Shown here piece by piece: positions 33,021 through 42,827 of a DNA stretch of 64,000 nucleotides (position 1 is the first letter of the stretch; every line of letters begins with the position of its first letter). Origin of the DNA: Rhodobacter sp. GTDB taxonomy: Bacteria > Pseudomonadota > Alphaproteobacteria > Rhodobacterales > Rhodobacteraceae. The stretch is from NCBI GenBank assembly GCA_020251025.1, contig JADCDI010000031.1:62001-126000 (forward strand), in the 5' to 3' direction. The notes below the pieces were generated by a model that did no database searches, was not told where the DNA came from, and saw only the letters and a list, made by a program, of their open reading frames with translations. A program made the position numbers and the translations under genes.

Positions 33021-34553
33021 TCACAGCGGGATGTTATCGTGTTTCTTCCACGGGTTTGTCTGCTTTTTCGTGCGCAGCGCCGCAAAGGCGCGGGCGACGC
33101 GGCGGCGGGTGGAATGGGGCATGATCACCTCGTCGATAAAGCCGCGTTCGGCGGCGACGAAGGGATTGGCAAAGCGGTCTTCATAGTTCCTGGTGCGCTG
33201 CGCGATCTTGTCGGCATCGCCAAGCTCGCTGCGGTACAGGATTTCCACCGCGCCGCGCGCGCCCATGACGGCAACCTCTGCGGTGGGCCAGGCATAGTTG
33301 AAATCGCCGCGCAGGTGCTTGGACGACATCACAACATAAGCCCCGCCGTAGGTTTTGCGGGTCAGCACCGTGACCTTGGGCACGGTCGCCTCACCATAGG
33401 CAAACAGCAGCTTCGCACCGTGCTTGATCACACCGCCATATTCCTGCCCGACGCCGGGAAGAAAGCCCGGGACATCGACAAAGGTCAGGATCGGAATTTC
33501 GAAGGCGTCGCAGAAGCGGACAAAGCGCGCGGCCTTGCGGCTGGCGTCGATATCCAGACAGCCCGCCAGCACCACAGGCTGGTTGGCGACAACGCCCACA
33601 GACTGGCCTTCGATGCGGATGAAGCCGGTGATGATATTGGCCGCAAAATCCTTCTGGATCTCGAAGAAATCGCCTTCGTCCGCGACCTTCAGGATCAGCT
33701 CCTTCATGTCATAGGGCTGGTTCGGGTTGTCGGGAACAAGCGTGTCCAGGCTGGGCTCGATCCGCGCCGGATCATCGAAGAACGGGCGGACCGGGGCCTT
33801 TTCGCGGTTGTTCAAGGGCAGGAAGTCAATCAGGCGGCGGGTTTCGGCAAGGGCTTCGACATCATTCTCAAAGGCACCGTCCGCGACGCCTGATCGTCTG
33901 GTATGGGTCGAGGCACCGCCAAGTTCCTCGGCTGTGACCACCTCGTTCGTCACGGTTTTCACCACATCGGGGCCGGTGACAAACATGTAAGAGGAATCCT
34001 TCACCATGAAGATGAAGTCGGTCATGGCGGGGGAATAGACCGCACCGCCCGCGCAGGGCCCCATGATCAGGCTGATCTGCGGCACCACGCCCGAGGCCAG
34101 GATGTTGCGCTGGAACACCTCGCCATAGGCGGCAAGCGAACCCACACCTTCCTGAATGCGTGCGCCGCCCGAATCGTTCATGCCGATCACCGGCGCGCCG
34201 TTCTGTACGGCCATGTCCATGATCTTGCAGATTTTCGCCGCATGGGTTTCCGAGACGGAGCCGCCAAGCACCGTGAAATCCTGACTGAATACATAAACCA
34301 TGCGCCCGTTGACGGTGCCCCATCCGGTGACAACGCCATCGCCGGGGTGCTGCATGTCCTGCATGCCGAAGTCGGTGCAGCGGTGGGCGACGAACATGTC
34401 GAATTCCTCGAACGAGCCTTCATCAAGCAGAAGGTCGATCCTTTCGCGGGCGCTGAGCTTGCCCTTGGCGTGCTGGGCCGCGACGCGGCGCGCGCCACCG
34501 CCGGCGCGGGCAACCTCGCGGCGGTCCTCGAGCTGCTGCAGAATGTCTTTCAT
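33021..34553 (-). CDS. pccB: Propionyl-CoA carboxylase, beta (carboxyltransferase) subunit
   Basis: A 510-residue carboxyltransferase. It begins [20 protein letters not shown], typical of alphaproteobacterial PccB. The two crotonase-like halves carry the oxyanion-type glycine motifs: [20 protein letters not shown] and [19 protein letters not shown] in the N half, and [19 protein letters not shown] with [19 protein letters not shown] in the C half. It transfers CO2 from biotin on PccA to propionyl-CoA, giving methylmalonyl-CoA in the cytoplasm. This route serves propionate, branched-chain amino acid and ethylmalonyl-CoA pathway carbon flow. A TTCGCAAA sequence at 34622-34629 upstream resembles one half of the TTTGCAAA repeat reported for the regulator PccR. 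Confidence 0.96.
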   Translation of the reverse strand: MKDILQQLEDRREVARAGGGARRVAAQHAKGKLSARERIDLLLDEGSFEEFDMFVAHRCTDFGMQDMQHPGDGVVTGWGTVNGRMVYVFSQDFTVLGGSVSETHAAKICKIMDMAVQNGAPVIGMNDSGGARIQEGVGSLAAYGEVFQRNILASGVVPQISLIMGPCAGGAVYSPAMTDFIFMVKDSSYMFVTGPDVVKTVTNEVVTAEELGGASTHTRRSGVADGAFENDVEALAETRRLIDFLPLNNREKAPVRPFFDDPARIEPSLDTLVPDNPNQPYDMKELILKVADEGDFFEIQKDFAANIITGFIRIEGQSVGVVANQPVVLAGCLDIDASRKAARFVRFCDAFEIPILTFVDVPGFLPGVGQEYGGVIKHGAKLLFAYGEATVPKVTVLTRKTYGGAYVVMSSKHLRGDFNYAWPTAEVAVMGARGAVEILYRSELGDADKIAQRTRNYEDRFANPFVAAERGFIDEVIMPHSTRRRVARAFAALRTKKQTNPWKKHDNIPL

Positions 34554-35689
34554 CGTCGCCTCCCCGAAGTGCCCTTCAGCATAACGGGGTGACGCGGTGC
34601 CAGAAAGTGGAATTGAGGACGTTCGCAAAGTAAAGTCGGTTCCGGACCTGCCAAGGGCAACTTGGCGACGCCATTGAATGGCTTTGCCCGCCTGCCAGGG
34701 AAAGGCGGGGTGCGGGCGCGGATCAAGATGCCGGGTGGCCTGACCGGGGGTGCCGCGTGTTTGCCCGCCGGACACGCCTGATGCATGGCGGCAGCGGCCA
34801 TTTTCGCAGCGGAATCGTTTGATGCCCTTATTGCCCCCGGTTTTGGTATCCTTCCGGGCTGTCACCTGCCGGAGGCAGCACTTGCGACCGGTTTCGGGAT
34901 GCCGCGCGCGGTCGTTCGCGACAGGGTTTCGCAGTGCCGGCACGGTGCGATATCCTTGCCGCAGCTTCCGGTGCCACCCGCGCCGTGAACGCCGCATCGT
35001 GGTTGCTGTTTCGTATCGGCATGTCCTGATCCCCTGTTGCCTCAAGATCAGCAGATGTCAGATCGCAGCTTCCGGCACTGTCCGATATCGGTGTGGCAAC
35101 CAGGGATGCGCCGGGCGGGGTTGGTACCTTTGTCAATCGCGCCCGATTTCGAACCGGGACGCCACCTGTCGGGACCGGACCCATCCGCTTGGCTCTGCAC
35201 CGTCCCGATGCACACGCCGTCGCGCAAGCGGCGGATCACCTTTGCGCGTAGCCGCAGGCAGCCCAGATGTTGCCGCCTTGACCTGGGCCAACCCAGACCC
35301 GGCGGGTCCGATCCGCCGCCTGAACGGTGCGGGAAAGCGACTGACGGCCGTTGCTCTTCGGTCAGGTGTTCGCGCAGGCGGGCCAAGGCCGGGAAAGCGT
35401 GGCAGGGGGCAATCCCTTCGCCCGGCGGGTCAGACACCGTTCCGTGGCACAGACCCCGCTATTGGACGAGACAGAGGGCAGCAACTGATCCCCGCCCGGC
35501 ACCAGATGATCCTCAAGGCTGAACGGCACCGCGTGTTCGGGGGCGTGGCCCTGGCGCATATGCACCCGCCGGCGCCGCCCGGCGATGGTCGTCACATCGC
35601 CTGCGGTGATGCGCGCAGATCCCGGCGGCAGGGGTGCCACGACCCCCGCCCACCCCCGCAGGGCGGTGTGTCGAAGACGGGGCGGATGG
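34554..35689. other. Gene-poor 1.1-kb region upstream of pccB
   Basis: No coding sequence here is supported. Several open frames exist on both strands, the longest running 34750-36183 (+), but their products are Arg/Pro/Cys-rich, lack domains and switch frame without continuity. The minus-strand pieces around 35362-35640 (for example SLEDHLVPGGDQLLP) look slightly protein-like and could be remnants of a degraded gene. No tRNA or terminator was found. The left 150 bases should hold the pccB promoter. Confidence 0.5.
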
Positions 35690-37393
35690 TCAGGGCGGCA
35701 GGGGTGACGCCGCCAGATCGCCGGGCGAGACATCGAACAGCCCGCCCGCCCCTTCGCGCGCCTGCGCCAGAAGGCCGGTATGTTCCGGCATCAGGCGGCG
35801 GATCGCCACCCGCGCCAGCGGCTGGCGGGCTGCATCGGCCAGCGCGGCCCGCAAATGCAGATGCCCGCCCAGAACCCGCGCGAAGGCGCGCAGATAGGCA
35901 ACCGATCCGGCGAACCGGTCTTCCATACTTTGCGCCACCATCCATTCCGTCGCCTGACGCAGGGTTTCCGCCGCCGTCCGGACATCTTGGGCCAGATCGG
36001 GCAGGGTCTGGCGGGCGGCTTCGGCATCCGCCTGCACCTCGTCCAGCAGGCGGAAGGCGGCTTCGCCCCCGTCCATCATCTTGCGGCCCACCAGGTCCAT
36101 CGCCTGGATGCCGTTGGTGCCTTCGTAGATCGTCGTCACCCGCACATCGCGCAGGTATTGCGCCGCACCGGTTTCTTCGATGAAGCCCATGCCGCCATGC
36201 ACCTGGATGCCCATCGATGCCACGTCCACGCCCGTGTCGGTCCCGAAGGCCTTGGCAATCGGTGTCAGCAGGGCCGCCCGTGCCTGCCAGTCGGGCGCAC
36301 CCGTGGCGCGGGCCATGTCGATGGCAACAGCACAGGACAGCGCGATGGCGCGGGCCGAAAACACCTCGGCCTTCATGGTGGCCAGCATCCGGCGCACATC
36401 GGCGTGGTTGATGATCGCACCCGCGCCGCCCTGCACGCGGCCCATCGCGTGACGGACTGCCGCCTGGGTCGCCGCTTCGGCAATGCCGACGCCTTGCGCG
36501 CCTACGGCCAGACGGGCGTTGTTCATCATCGTGAACATCGCGGCCATACCCCCGTTCGGCGCGCCCACCATCCAGCCCCTTGCCCCGTCATACTGCATCA
36601 CAGCGGTGGGAGAGCCGTGCAGGCCCAGCTTGTGTTCCAGGCTCACGACCTGCAGCGCATTGCGCAGCCCCGGGTTGCCCGCCGCATCGGGCAGGAACTT
36701 CGGGACCAGAAACAGGCTGATGCCACGGGTACCCGCCGGGGCACCGGGCAGGCGGGCCAGCACCAGATGACAGATGTTCGCCGCGAAATCAGTGTCGGCC
36801 CAGGTGATGTAGATTTTCTGACCGGTGATGGCATAGCTTCCATCGTCCCGCGCCTCGGCCCGGGTCCGCAGCGCGCCCACATCGCTGCCGGCCTGGGGTT
36901 CGGTCAGGTTCATCGTTCCGAGCCATTCGCCCGAAACAAGGCGCGGCAGGTACAGCGCCTTGACCCTGTCATCGGCGTGATGCTCCAGCGCCTCGATCTG
37001 GCCCTGGTTCAGCAGGTTGCACAGATGCAGGGCGATGCAGGCCCCCGACATCATGTCGTTCACGGCCGTGGCCAGGGTCACCGGCAGCCCCATGCCGCCA
37101 TAGGCCGGATCGGCCGCAACCGAAAACCAGCCGCCTTCGGCCATGGCGCGGCAGCCCCCGGCAAAGCCCGGCGGGGTCCGCACAAGACCGTTTTCCAGCC
37201 GGGCGGGATGTGTGTCGCCCAGCCGCTGAAGCGGGGCCAGCACCTCTTCGCACAGCCGCGCGGCCCCTGACAGAATCGCCCCGACCGTCTCGTCGCTGGC
37301 CTCGGCGAAGCGGGCGGTTGCGGCGACGCGGGGAAACCCCGCGACATGGGACGGCAGAAAGCGCAAGTCGGCAACGGGCGCGCGGTAGGGCAT
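35690..37393 (-). CDS. Acyl-CoA dehydrogenase, DmdC/long-chain type with C-terminal extension
   Basis: A 567-residue flavoprotein. It starts MPYRAPVADLRFLPSHVAGF, the signature N-terminus of the DmdC-like group. FAD/substrate blocks follow: MNLTEPQAGSDVGALRTRAE, YAITGQKIYITWADTDFAAN and HGGMGFIEETGAAQYLRDVR, with the catalytic glutamate in TTIYEGTNGIQAMDLVGRK. The C-terminal 130 residues are the extra helical domain of this subfamily. It introduces a trans-2,3 double bond into an acyl-CoA, passing electrons to electron-transfer flavoprotein. Whether it acts on 3-methylmercaptopropionyl-CoA or fatty acyl-CoA cannot be told. ATG 37393 fits homologues; another ATG lies eight codons upstream. Confidence 0.92.
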   Translation of the reverse strand: MPYRAPVADLRFLPSHVAGFPRVAATARFAEASDETVGAILSGAARLCEEVLAPLQRLGDTHPARLENGLVRTPPGFAGGCRAMAEGGWFSVAADPAYGGMGLPVTLATAVNDMMSGACIALHLCNLLNQGQIEALEHHADDRVKALYLPRLVSGEWLGTMNLTEPQAGSDVGALRTRAEARDDGSYAITGQKIYITWADTDFAANICHLVLARLPGAPAGTRGISLFLVPKFLPDAAGNPGLRNALQVVSLEHKLGLHGSPTAVMQYDGARGWMVGAPNGGMAAMFTMMNNARLAVGAQGVGIAEAATQAAVRHAMGRVQGGAGAIINHADVRRMLATMKAEVFSARAIALSCAVAIDMARATGAPDWQARAALLTPIAKAFGTDTGVDVASMGIQVHGGMGFIEETGAAQYLRDVRVTTIYEGTNGIQAMDLVGRKMMDGGEAAFRLLDEVQADAEAARQTLPDLAQDVRTAAETLRQATEWMVAQSMEDRFAGSVAYLRAFARVLGGHLHLRAALADAARQPLARVAIRRLMPEHTGLLAQAREGAGGLFDVSPGDLAASPLPP

Positions 37394-37498
37394 GTGGAAC
37401 TCCGGGCACCTTGGCAAGGGGCGGGGGTGGGGATATGGGTCAGGGCGCGGCGATGGTGAACCCGGGGGCCGTTCCTTTCAAGGTCAACGCTGCGTCCC

Positions 37499-38455
37499 AT
37501 GATGCCAGTCACCGCATGTCTTGCCCCCACGCCTGAAGGGATCGCGCAGGCGGCAGACCTTCTGCGCAAGGGCGGGCTTGTCGCCTTTCCGACCGAGACG
37601 GTTTACGGCCTTGGCGGCGACGCCCGGTCCGACCATGCCGTGGCGCGGATTTTCGCGGCAAAGGGGCGACCGCACTTCAATCCGCTGATCGTGCATCTGC
37701 CGGATGCGGCGGCGGCGCGCGGGCTGGCGGTCTTCGATGCGCGCGCCGATGCGCTGGCGGCCGCGTTCTGGCCGGGGCCGCTGACGCTGGTCCTGCCGCT
37801 GCGCGCCGGGTCCGGCCTGTCCGGTCTTGTGACGGCGGGTCTGCCGACCGTGGCGCTGCGGGTCCCGGCCCATCCTGTGGCCCAGGCGCTGCTGCAGCTT
37901 TTCGGCGGGCCGCTGGCGGCACCTTCGGCCAACCCTTCGGGCCGGGTCAGCCCCACGCGCGCCGCCCATGTGACCGAAGGTCTGGGCGGGCGGATCGAGG
38001 CGGTGATCGATGGTGGCGCCTGCGCGGTGGGCGTGGAATCGACCATCGTCGGGCTGGATGGCGCGGCCAGGCTGCTGCGCCCCGGCGGCGTCCCGGTTGA
38101 AGCGCTGGAGACAGCCCTGGGCCAGCCGCTGCTGCTGCGAGAGGCGGGCAAGATCACCGCACCGGGGCAGCTTGCCGCGCATTACGCGCCGGGCGCGCCC
38201 GTGCGCCTTGACGCCATTGCGGCGCGGCCGAATGAGGTGTGGATCGGTTTCGGCCCGCAGTCTGCCGGGGCCGCGCTGACCCTGTCCGGAACGGGCGACC
38301 TGGCCGAGGCGGCGGCCCGCCTGTTTCACACCCTGCGCGAGGCGGACCGTCTGGCAGGCCCCGGCGGCGCGATCGCCGTGGCCCCGATCCCCGAAAGGGG
38401 ACTGGGCCGCGCCATAAATGACCGTCTGCGACGGGCGGCGGCCCCAAGGGCGTAG
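37499..38455 (+). CDS. L-threonylcarbamoyladenylate synthase (Sua5 type)
   Basis: A 318-residue enzyme of tRNA t6A biosynthesis, making threonylcarbamoyl-AMP from threonine, bicarbonate and ATP. The YrdC domain (about residues 12-205) has FPTETVYGLGGDARSDHAV, KGRPHFNPLIVHL, LPTVALRVPAHPVAQALL and APSANPSGRVSPT. The C-terminal about 100 residues are the Sua5 domain, starting after the linker PGQLAAHYAPGAPV, so this is the long Sua5 form rather than TsaC. ATG 37499 or 37502 may be used. It is divergent from the acyl-CoA dehydrogenase gene. Confidence 0.94.
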   Translation: MMPVTACLAPTPEGIAQAADLLRKGGLVAFPTETVYGLGGDARSDHAVARIFAAKGRPHFNPLIVHLPDAAAARGLAVFDARADALAAAFWPGPLTLVLPLRAGSGLSGLVTAGLPTVALRVPAHPVAQALLQLFGGPLAAPSANPSGRVSPTRAAHVTEGLGGRIEAVIDGGACAVGVESTIVGLDGAARLLRPGGVPVEALETALGQPLLLREAGKITAPGQLAAHYAPGAPVRLDAIAARPNEVWIGFGPQSAGAALTLSGTGDLAEAAARLFHTLREADRLAGPGGAIAVAPIPERGLGRAINDRLRRAAAPRA

Positions 38456-38662
38456 TGCCGGGGCGGGTCATCCCGCCTTCCGGGTCTGCACGCCCGTCCG
38501 CCGCGGGGGGGGCTGGCCTGCCCCGTCTTCCTGCCGGCCCCTGCAATCGGAAATTCCGCTGACAACCCCCTTTGTTCTGTGTGATAGTCGGGGCGGCTTT
38601 GTGCAGAAGCGCACGGCAAACTGGCCGGAACGGCCACAGAACAACGGGGGGAACCGGCAGCT

Positions 38663-39094
38663 ATGCTAAACGAATTCAAGACGTTCATCGCACGGGGCAA
38701 TGTTCTTGATCTGGCGGTGGGGATCATCATCGGGGCGGCGTTCACGGCGATTGTCAATTCGATGGTGGCCGATCTGATCAATCCGGTCATCGGCGTCATC
38801 ATCGGCGGCATCGACTTCAACAACATGTATCTGGTGCTCAGCGGCAACCCGCCCGAAGGGGCAAGCCTGCAGGCTGCGCGCGACAGCGGTGCGGCGGTCT
38901 TTGCCTATGGGGCCTTCATCATGGCGCTGCTGAACTTTCTGATCATCGCCTGGGTTGTCTTTCTTCTGGTAAAGGCCGTGAACCGGGCCAAGACGACGCT
39001 GATCAAGCCCGAAGCAGTTGCCGAAGCGGCCAAGGGCCCGACGCAGGAAGAGCTTCTGACCGATATCCGCGACCTGCTGAAATCGCGCGCCTGA
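38663..39094 (+). CDS. mscL: Large-conductance mechanosensitive channel MscL
   Basis: A 143-residue inner-membrane channel that opens under membrane tension to release osmolytes. The N-terminal helix and TM1 contain [20 protein letters not shown] and [20 protein letters not shown], both strongly conserved pore elements. A periplasmic loop follows, then TM2 ([20 protein letters not shown]) and the charged C-terminal helical bundle ([18 protein letters not shown]). The loop is somewhat longer than in E. coli. The gene has its own leader of about 200 bp and a clear terminator after the stop. Confidence 0.97.
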   Translation: MLNEFKTFIARGNVLDLAVGIIIGAAFTAIVNSMVADLINPVIGVIIGGIDFNNMYLVLSGNPPEGASLQAARDSGAAVFAYGAFIMALLNFLIIAWVVFLLVKAVNRAKTTLIKPEAVAEAAKGPTQEELLTDIRDLLKSRA

Positions 39095-39112
39095 CCCTGG
39101 GCCGCCGGGGCA

Positions 39113-39137
39113 GAAAAGCGCCCCCGGGGCGCTTTTC
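39113..39137. terminator. Terminator after mscL
   Basis: The perfect 11-bp stem GAAAAGCGCCC-CCG-GGGCGCTTTTC lies 19 bases after the mscL stop. A-rich and T-rich arms on each side suit both strands, and it lies between convergent genes, so it probably acts bidirectionally. Confidence 0.8.
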
Positions 39138-39205
39138 GCAGGTTCCGTACGGCCCTTGGCACAGGGCATCGCGGCAAAGACAGGGGGGCCGCGCCGACAG
39201 CAAAC

Positions 39206-41242
39206 CTACCAGCGAATGCCGTAGCGCAAGGCGTCGTAGATACCGGCATGGATGTTGCGCGACGCCACCGCATCGCCGATCCGGTAAATGCGGAAACGTC
39301 CGTTCGGGTTGGTGTCGGGAAAGATTTCGCCCTTGCCGGTCAGTGCGCCATGATCAACGGCCCCCAGATTGCGGCTGTGCGGTTTCAGGGCCAGATACAG
39401 CGCGTCCAGCGGCACGGTGCCATGTTCCACCACCACCTGATCGACGTGCCGCTCCTCGGCATAGCCGGGCGCAAAATCCGATCCCAGCACCGCGATCAGC
39501 GCGTTCCCGTCCCGGCGCACCGATGTGACGCGGGTGGCCACGGTCACGCGCACCCCGTTTTCCTGAAAGGCGCGCATGTAGGGGACGTGGTTCATCCCCC
39601 CCACTTCGGGCGCAAAGGACCGCTCGGGGCTGATGATTTCCACCTTTGCGCCGCCACGGGCCAGAACCTCGGCCGCGCTCATGCCCGGATGCGCCCCGTT
39701 GTCGTCATAGACCAGAACGCGGTCTGCGGCCTTGACCGCCCCCGACAGGATGTCCCAGCTGGACAGGGTCAGATCCGTGCCCGCCATCTGCGGCGGCTGC
39801 GGCAGCCCGCCGGTGGCGATCACCACCATGTCGGGATCAAGGGCAAGCACATCGGCAGGTTCGGCAAGAAGATTGTATCGCAGATCAACGCCGAGCCGCG
39901 CCAGTTCCGCCAGCCGCCAGTCGACGATGCCGATCATCTCGCGCCGCCGCGGGTTCTTGACCAGCAGGTTGATCTGCCCGCCTGCGCGGTCCGACGCCTC
40001 GATCAGCGTCACCCGGTGCCCACGCTCTGCCGCGACCCTGGCGGCTTCCAGCCCGGCGGGCCCCGCGCCGACGATCACGGCCCGCAGCGGCTGCGCAGAC
40101 CGGGCAATCACATGCGGCATCCGCGCCTCGCGGCCCGTGGCGGCATTGTGGATGCACAGCGCCTCGCCGCCTTCGTAGATGCGGTCGAGGCAATAGGTCG
40201 CCCCGACACAGGGGCGGATGCGGTCTTCGGTGCCGGCCCGCACCTTGGCCACGATATGGGGGTCCGCCAGATGGGCGCGGGTCATGCCCACCATGTCCAG
40301 CATGCCCGCCGCAATCGCATGGCGGGCCGTTGCCACATCGGGGATGCGCGCGGCGTGGAAGACCGGAAACTTCGTCGCCGCCCGCACCTCGGCCGCGAAA
40401 TCCAGATGCGGGGCCGACCGCATGCCCTGGATCGGAATGACTCCGGTCAGGGCGACATCGGTGTCGATATGGCCCCGGATCAGGTTCAGGAAATCGATCT
40501 TGCCGCTGGCCGACAGGCGGCGGGCAATCTCCATCCCCTCGGCTTTGGACAGCCCTTTGTCCCAGTCCTCATCGGCCACCAGCCGCAGGCCGACAATGAA
40601 ACCGGGGCCAACAAGGGCGCGGACCGCATCCAGCACACGGTGGGTAAAGCGCAGACGGTTGTCCAGCGACCCGCCGTAGTCATCCGTGCGGCGGTTGGTG
40701 GCGGGCGACCAGAAGCCGTCCATCAGGTGGCCATAAGCCTCGAATTCGATCCCGTCCAGCCCGGCGGCCTGCATGCGCTGCGCCGCTGCGGCATAGTCGG
40801 CGACGATCCGGTCCAGATCCCAATCCTCGGCCTCTTTCGGAAAGGCGCGGTGTGCGGGTTCGCGCACCGGCGACGGGGCCAGCACCGGCAGCCAGTCGCC
40901 CTTGTTCCACCCTGTGCGGCGGCCCAGATGCGTCAGCTGGATCATCACCGCCGCACCTTCTTCGTGGCAGGCATCGGTCAATTCCGCCAGCCAGGGCACG
41001 ATGGCGTCATCCCAGGCGTGCAGGTTGCCGAAGGCCTGGGGGCTGTCGCGGCTGACCACGGCCGAACCTGCCGTCATCGTCAGGGCAACGCCGCCGCGCG
41101 CCTTTTCCTGATGGTAGAGCCGGTAGCGGGCCTTTGGCATGCCGTCTTCGGAATAGGCCGGCTCGTGCGAGGTGGACATCACCCTGTTGCGCAGCGTCAG
41201 ATGTTTCAGCCGGTAGGGTTGCAGCAGGGGATCGGTCGTCAT
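39206..41242 (-). CDS. NADH:flavin oxidoreductase, N-methylproline demethylase-like
   Basis: A 678-residue two-part flavoprotein of the trimethylamine dehydrogenase/2,4-dienoyl-CoA reductase family. Residues 1-370 are the FMN TIM barrel: LTLRNRVMSTSHEPAYSEDG, IQLTHLGRRTGWNKGDW, GIEFEAYGHLMDGFWSP and TRAHLADPHI. A cysteine cluster (CVGATYCLDRIYEGG...CIHNAA) binds a 4Fe-4S centre. A Rossmann FAD/NAD part follows, with AVIVGAGPAGLEAARVAAER. The SHEPAYSEDGMPKARYRLYH and HLMDGFWSPATN blocks resemble stachydrine/N-methylproline demethylases. It probably removes N-methyl groups from methylated proline or glycine-type compounds. ATG 41242 is chosen by homology. It is divergent from an FAD oxidase/MFS pair. 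Confidence 0.88.
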   Translation of the reverse strand: MTTDPLLQPYRLKHLTLRNRVMSTSHEPAYSEDGMPKARYRLYHQEKARGGVALTMTAGSAVVSRDSPQAFGNLHAWDDAIVPWLAELTDACHEEGAAVMIQLTHLGRRTGWNKGDWLPVLAPSPVREPAHRAFPKEAEDWDLDRIVADYAAAAQRMQAAGLDGIEFEAYGHLMDGFWSPATNRRTDDYGGSLDNRLRFTHRVLDAVRALVGPGFIVGLRLVADEDWDKGLSKAEGMEIARRLSASGKIDFLNLIRGHIDTDVALTGVIPIQGMRSAPHLDFAAEVRAATKFPVFHAARIPDVATARHAIAAGMLDMVGMTRAHLADPHIVAKVRAGTEDRIRPCVGATYCLDRIYEGGEALCIHNAATGREARMPHVIARSAQPLRAVIVGAGPAGLEAARVAAERGHRVTLIEASDRAGGQINLLVKNPRRREMIGIVDWRLAELARLGVDLRYNLLAEPADVLALDPDMVVIATGGLPQPPQMAGTDLTLSSWDILSGAVKAADRVLVYDDNGAHPGMSAAEVLARGGAKVEIISPERSFAPEVGGMNHVPYMRAFQENGVRVTVATRVTSVRRDGNALIAVLGSDFAPGYAEERHVDQVVVEHGTVPLDALYLALKPHSRNLGAVDHGALTGKGEIFPDTNPNGRFRIYRIGDAVASRNIHAGIYDALRYGIRW

Positions 41243-41420
41243 CGGTCGGGTCTTTCCTTGGCGCGCCTGCCCCTTCGCCGGGGGCCGGATCAGGCCACAA
41301 GATGCCGACATGCGGCAATGTGCAAGTCTTGCCGGATGCGGCGGCGCGGCAGTGACGGATTCCTCTGGTATTGGCGCGGCGGATTTGAAATCAACGCAGG
41401 CGATGCAAAAGGGGGGCGGC

Positions 41421-42827
41421 ATGGGTCTGATTGCGGAACTGACGGCGTGCCTTGGGGCCGGGCATGTGCTGACCGGGGCCGATACGGCGCGCTATGCCAG
41501 CGACTGGACAGGCAAGTACACAGCCACCCCCCTGGCCGTCGTACGCCCGGGATCGACCGCAGAGGTCGCGCAAACGCTGCGTCTGGCGGCCCGGCACGGT
41601 ATTCCGGTGGTTCCCCTGGGGGGCGGGACCGGCCTCGTCGGCGGTTCGATGACCGAAGGCGGACTGATGCTGAGCCTCGAGCGGCTGAACCGCATCCGCA
41701 GGCTGCGCCCAGATGCGCGCCTTGCGGTTGTCGAGGCCGGTGTCGTGCTGTCGCGGCTGCACGATGCCGCCGATGCGGCGGGGCTGAATTTTCCGCTGTG
41801 GTTCGGGGCGCGCGGATCGGCGACGATCGGCGGGGTTCTTTCAACCAATGCCGGGGGATCGAACGTGCTGCGGTTTGGCTCCACCCGCGGGCTGTGCCTG
41901 GGGCTGGAGGTGGTTCTGGCCGATGGCCGCGTGCTGAACCTGATGAGTGAGCTGCACAAGGACAACTCCGGCTACGACCTGAAATCTCTGTTCATCGGGG
42001 CGGAAGGGACGCTGGGCATCATCACCGCTGCCGTGATGAAGCTGGTGCCAAAGGCCCGTGCCCATGCCACCGCCACGCTGGCCGTGCGCAGCCTGCCCGA
42101 TGCGCTGATCCTGCTGAACCGCCTGCAGCAAGCAAGCGGCGGGCTGGTCGAAGCCTTTGAATTCATGCCGCGCACCTACATGAACCGCCTGTCGGTGGTG
42201 CGGCCGGACCTGGGGCAGCCCTTCGGCACGGTGCATGATGTGACGCTTCTTGCCGAACTTGGATCAACATCGCCGCGCGATACCGAACCGGGGCCGGACG
42301 GCAGCCTGCCGCTGGTCACGCTGATGGAAGACACGCTGGATGCGATGATGCAGGAGGGCGTCGTCCTGGACGCTGTCCTAGCCACCACCGGGGCGCAGCG
42401 CCAGGTCATGTGGGCACGGCGCGAGGCGGCGGCAGAGCTGACGCAGGGCTGGCTTCCCTCGATCGATACCGATATCGCCGTGCCGCTGACGGCGGTGCAG
42501 GATTTCATGGAACAGGCATTGGCACGCCTGCGCGACATCGACCCGGGGGCGCAAACCCTGACGGTGGCGCATCTGGGCGACGGCAACCTGCATTTCACCG
42601 TCTTTCCGACAGCCGACGATCCGGCGCTGGGCGATGCGATCCTGACTGCGGTCGAAGACGTGGTCCAGGACCTTGGCGGCAGCTTTTCAGCGGAACATGG
42701 CGTGGGCCTGTCAAAGCGGGCGTCCATGGCGCGGCGCAAGGACCCCGTGGCCCTTGATGTGATGCGCAGCCTCAAGGCGGCGCTGGACCCCGGCAATCTG
42801 CTGAACCCCGGCAAGATCCTGCCATGA
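41421..42827 (+). CDS. FAD-binding oxidoreductase, D-lactate/2-hydroxyacid dehydrogenase (GlcD) type
   Basis: A 468-residue FAD-linked oxidase. The PCMH-type FAD-binding domain shows VPLGGGTGLVGGSMTEGG and GSATIGGVLSTNAGGSNVLR. The C-terminal half has HLGDGNLHFTVFPT and the terminal FSAEHGVGLSKR...LDPGNLLNPGKIL, the hallmark of D-lactate, glycolate and D-2-hydroxyglutarate dehydrogenases. It oxidises a 2-hydroxy acid and reduces ETF or quinone. ATG 41421 follows a strong GGGGGG-rich ribosome-binding site; another ATG at 41403 is possible. It is coupled to the MFS gene by an ATGA overlap. Confidence 0.9.
   Translation: MGLIAELTACLGAGHVLTGADTARYASDWTGKYTATPLAVVRPGSTAEVAQTLRLAARHGIPVVPLGGGTGLVGGSMTEGGLMLSLERLNRIRRLRPDARLAVVEAGVVLSRLHDAADAAGLNFPLWFGARGSATIGGVLSTNAGGSNVLRFGSTRGLCLGLEVVLADGRVLNLMSELHKDNSGYDLKSLFIGAEGTLGIITAAVMKLVPKARAHATATLAVRSLPDALILLNRLQQASGGLVEAFEFMPRTYMNRLSVVRPDLGQPFGTVHDVTLLAELGSTSPRDTEPGPDGSLPLVTLMEDTLDAMMQEGVVLDAVLATTGAQRQVMWARREAAAELTQGWLPSIDTDIAVPLTAVQDFMEQALARLRDIDPGAQTLTVAHLGDGNLHFTVFPTADDPALGDAILTAVEDVVQDLGGSFSAEHGVGLSKRASMARRKDPVALDVMRSLKAALDPGNLLNPGKILP

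Noticed and set aside
34750-36183. 477-codon plus-strand frame upstream of pccB
   Set aside because: It runs into the antisense of the acyl-CoA dehydrogenase gene, and its composition (Arg, Pro, Cys) is not protein-like.
39248-41950. 900-codon plus-strand frame
   Set aside because: Antisense to the demethylase-like flavoprotein and then out of frame with the FAD oxidase gene; the product has no recognisable domain.
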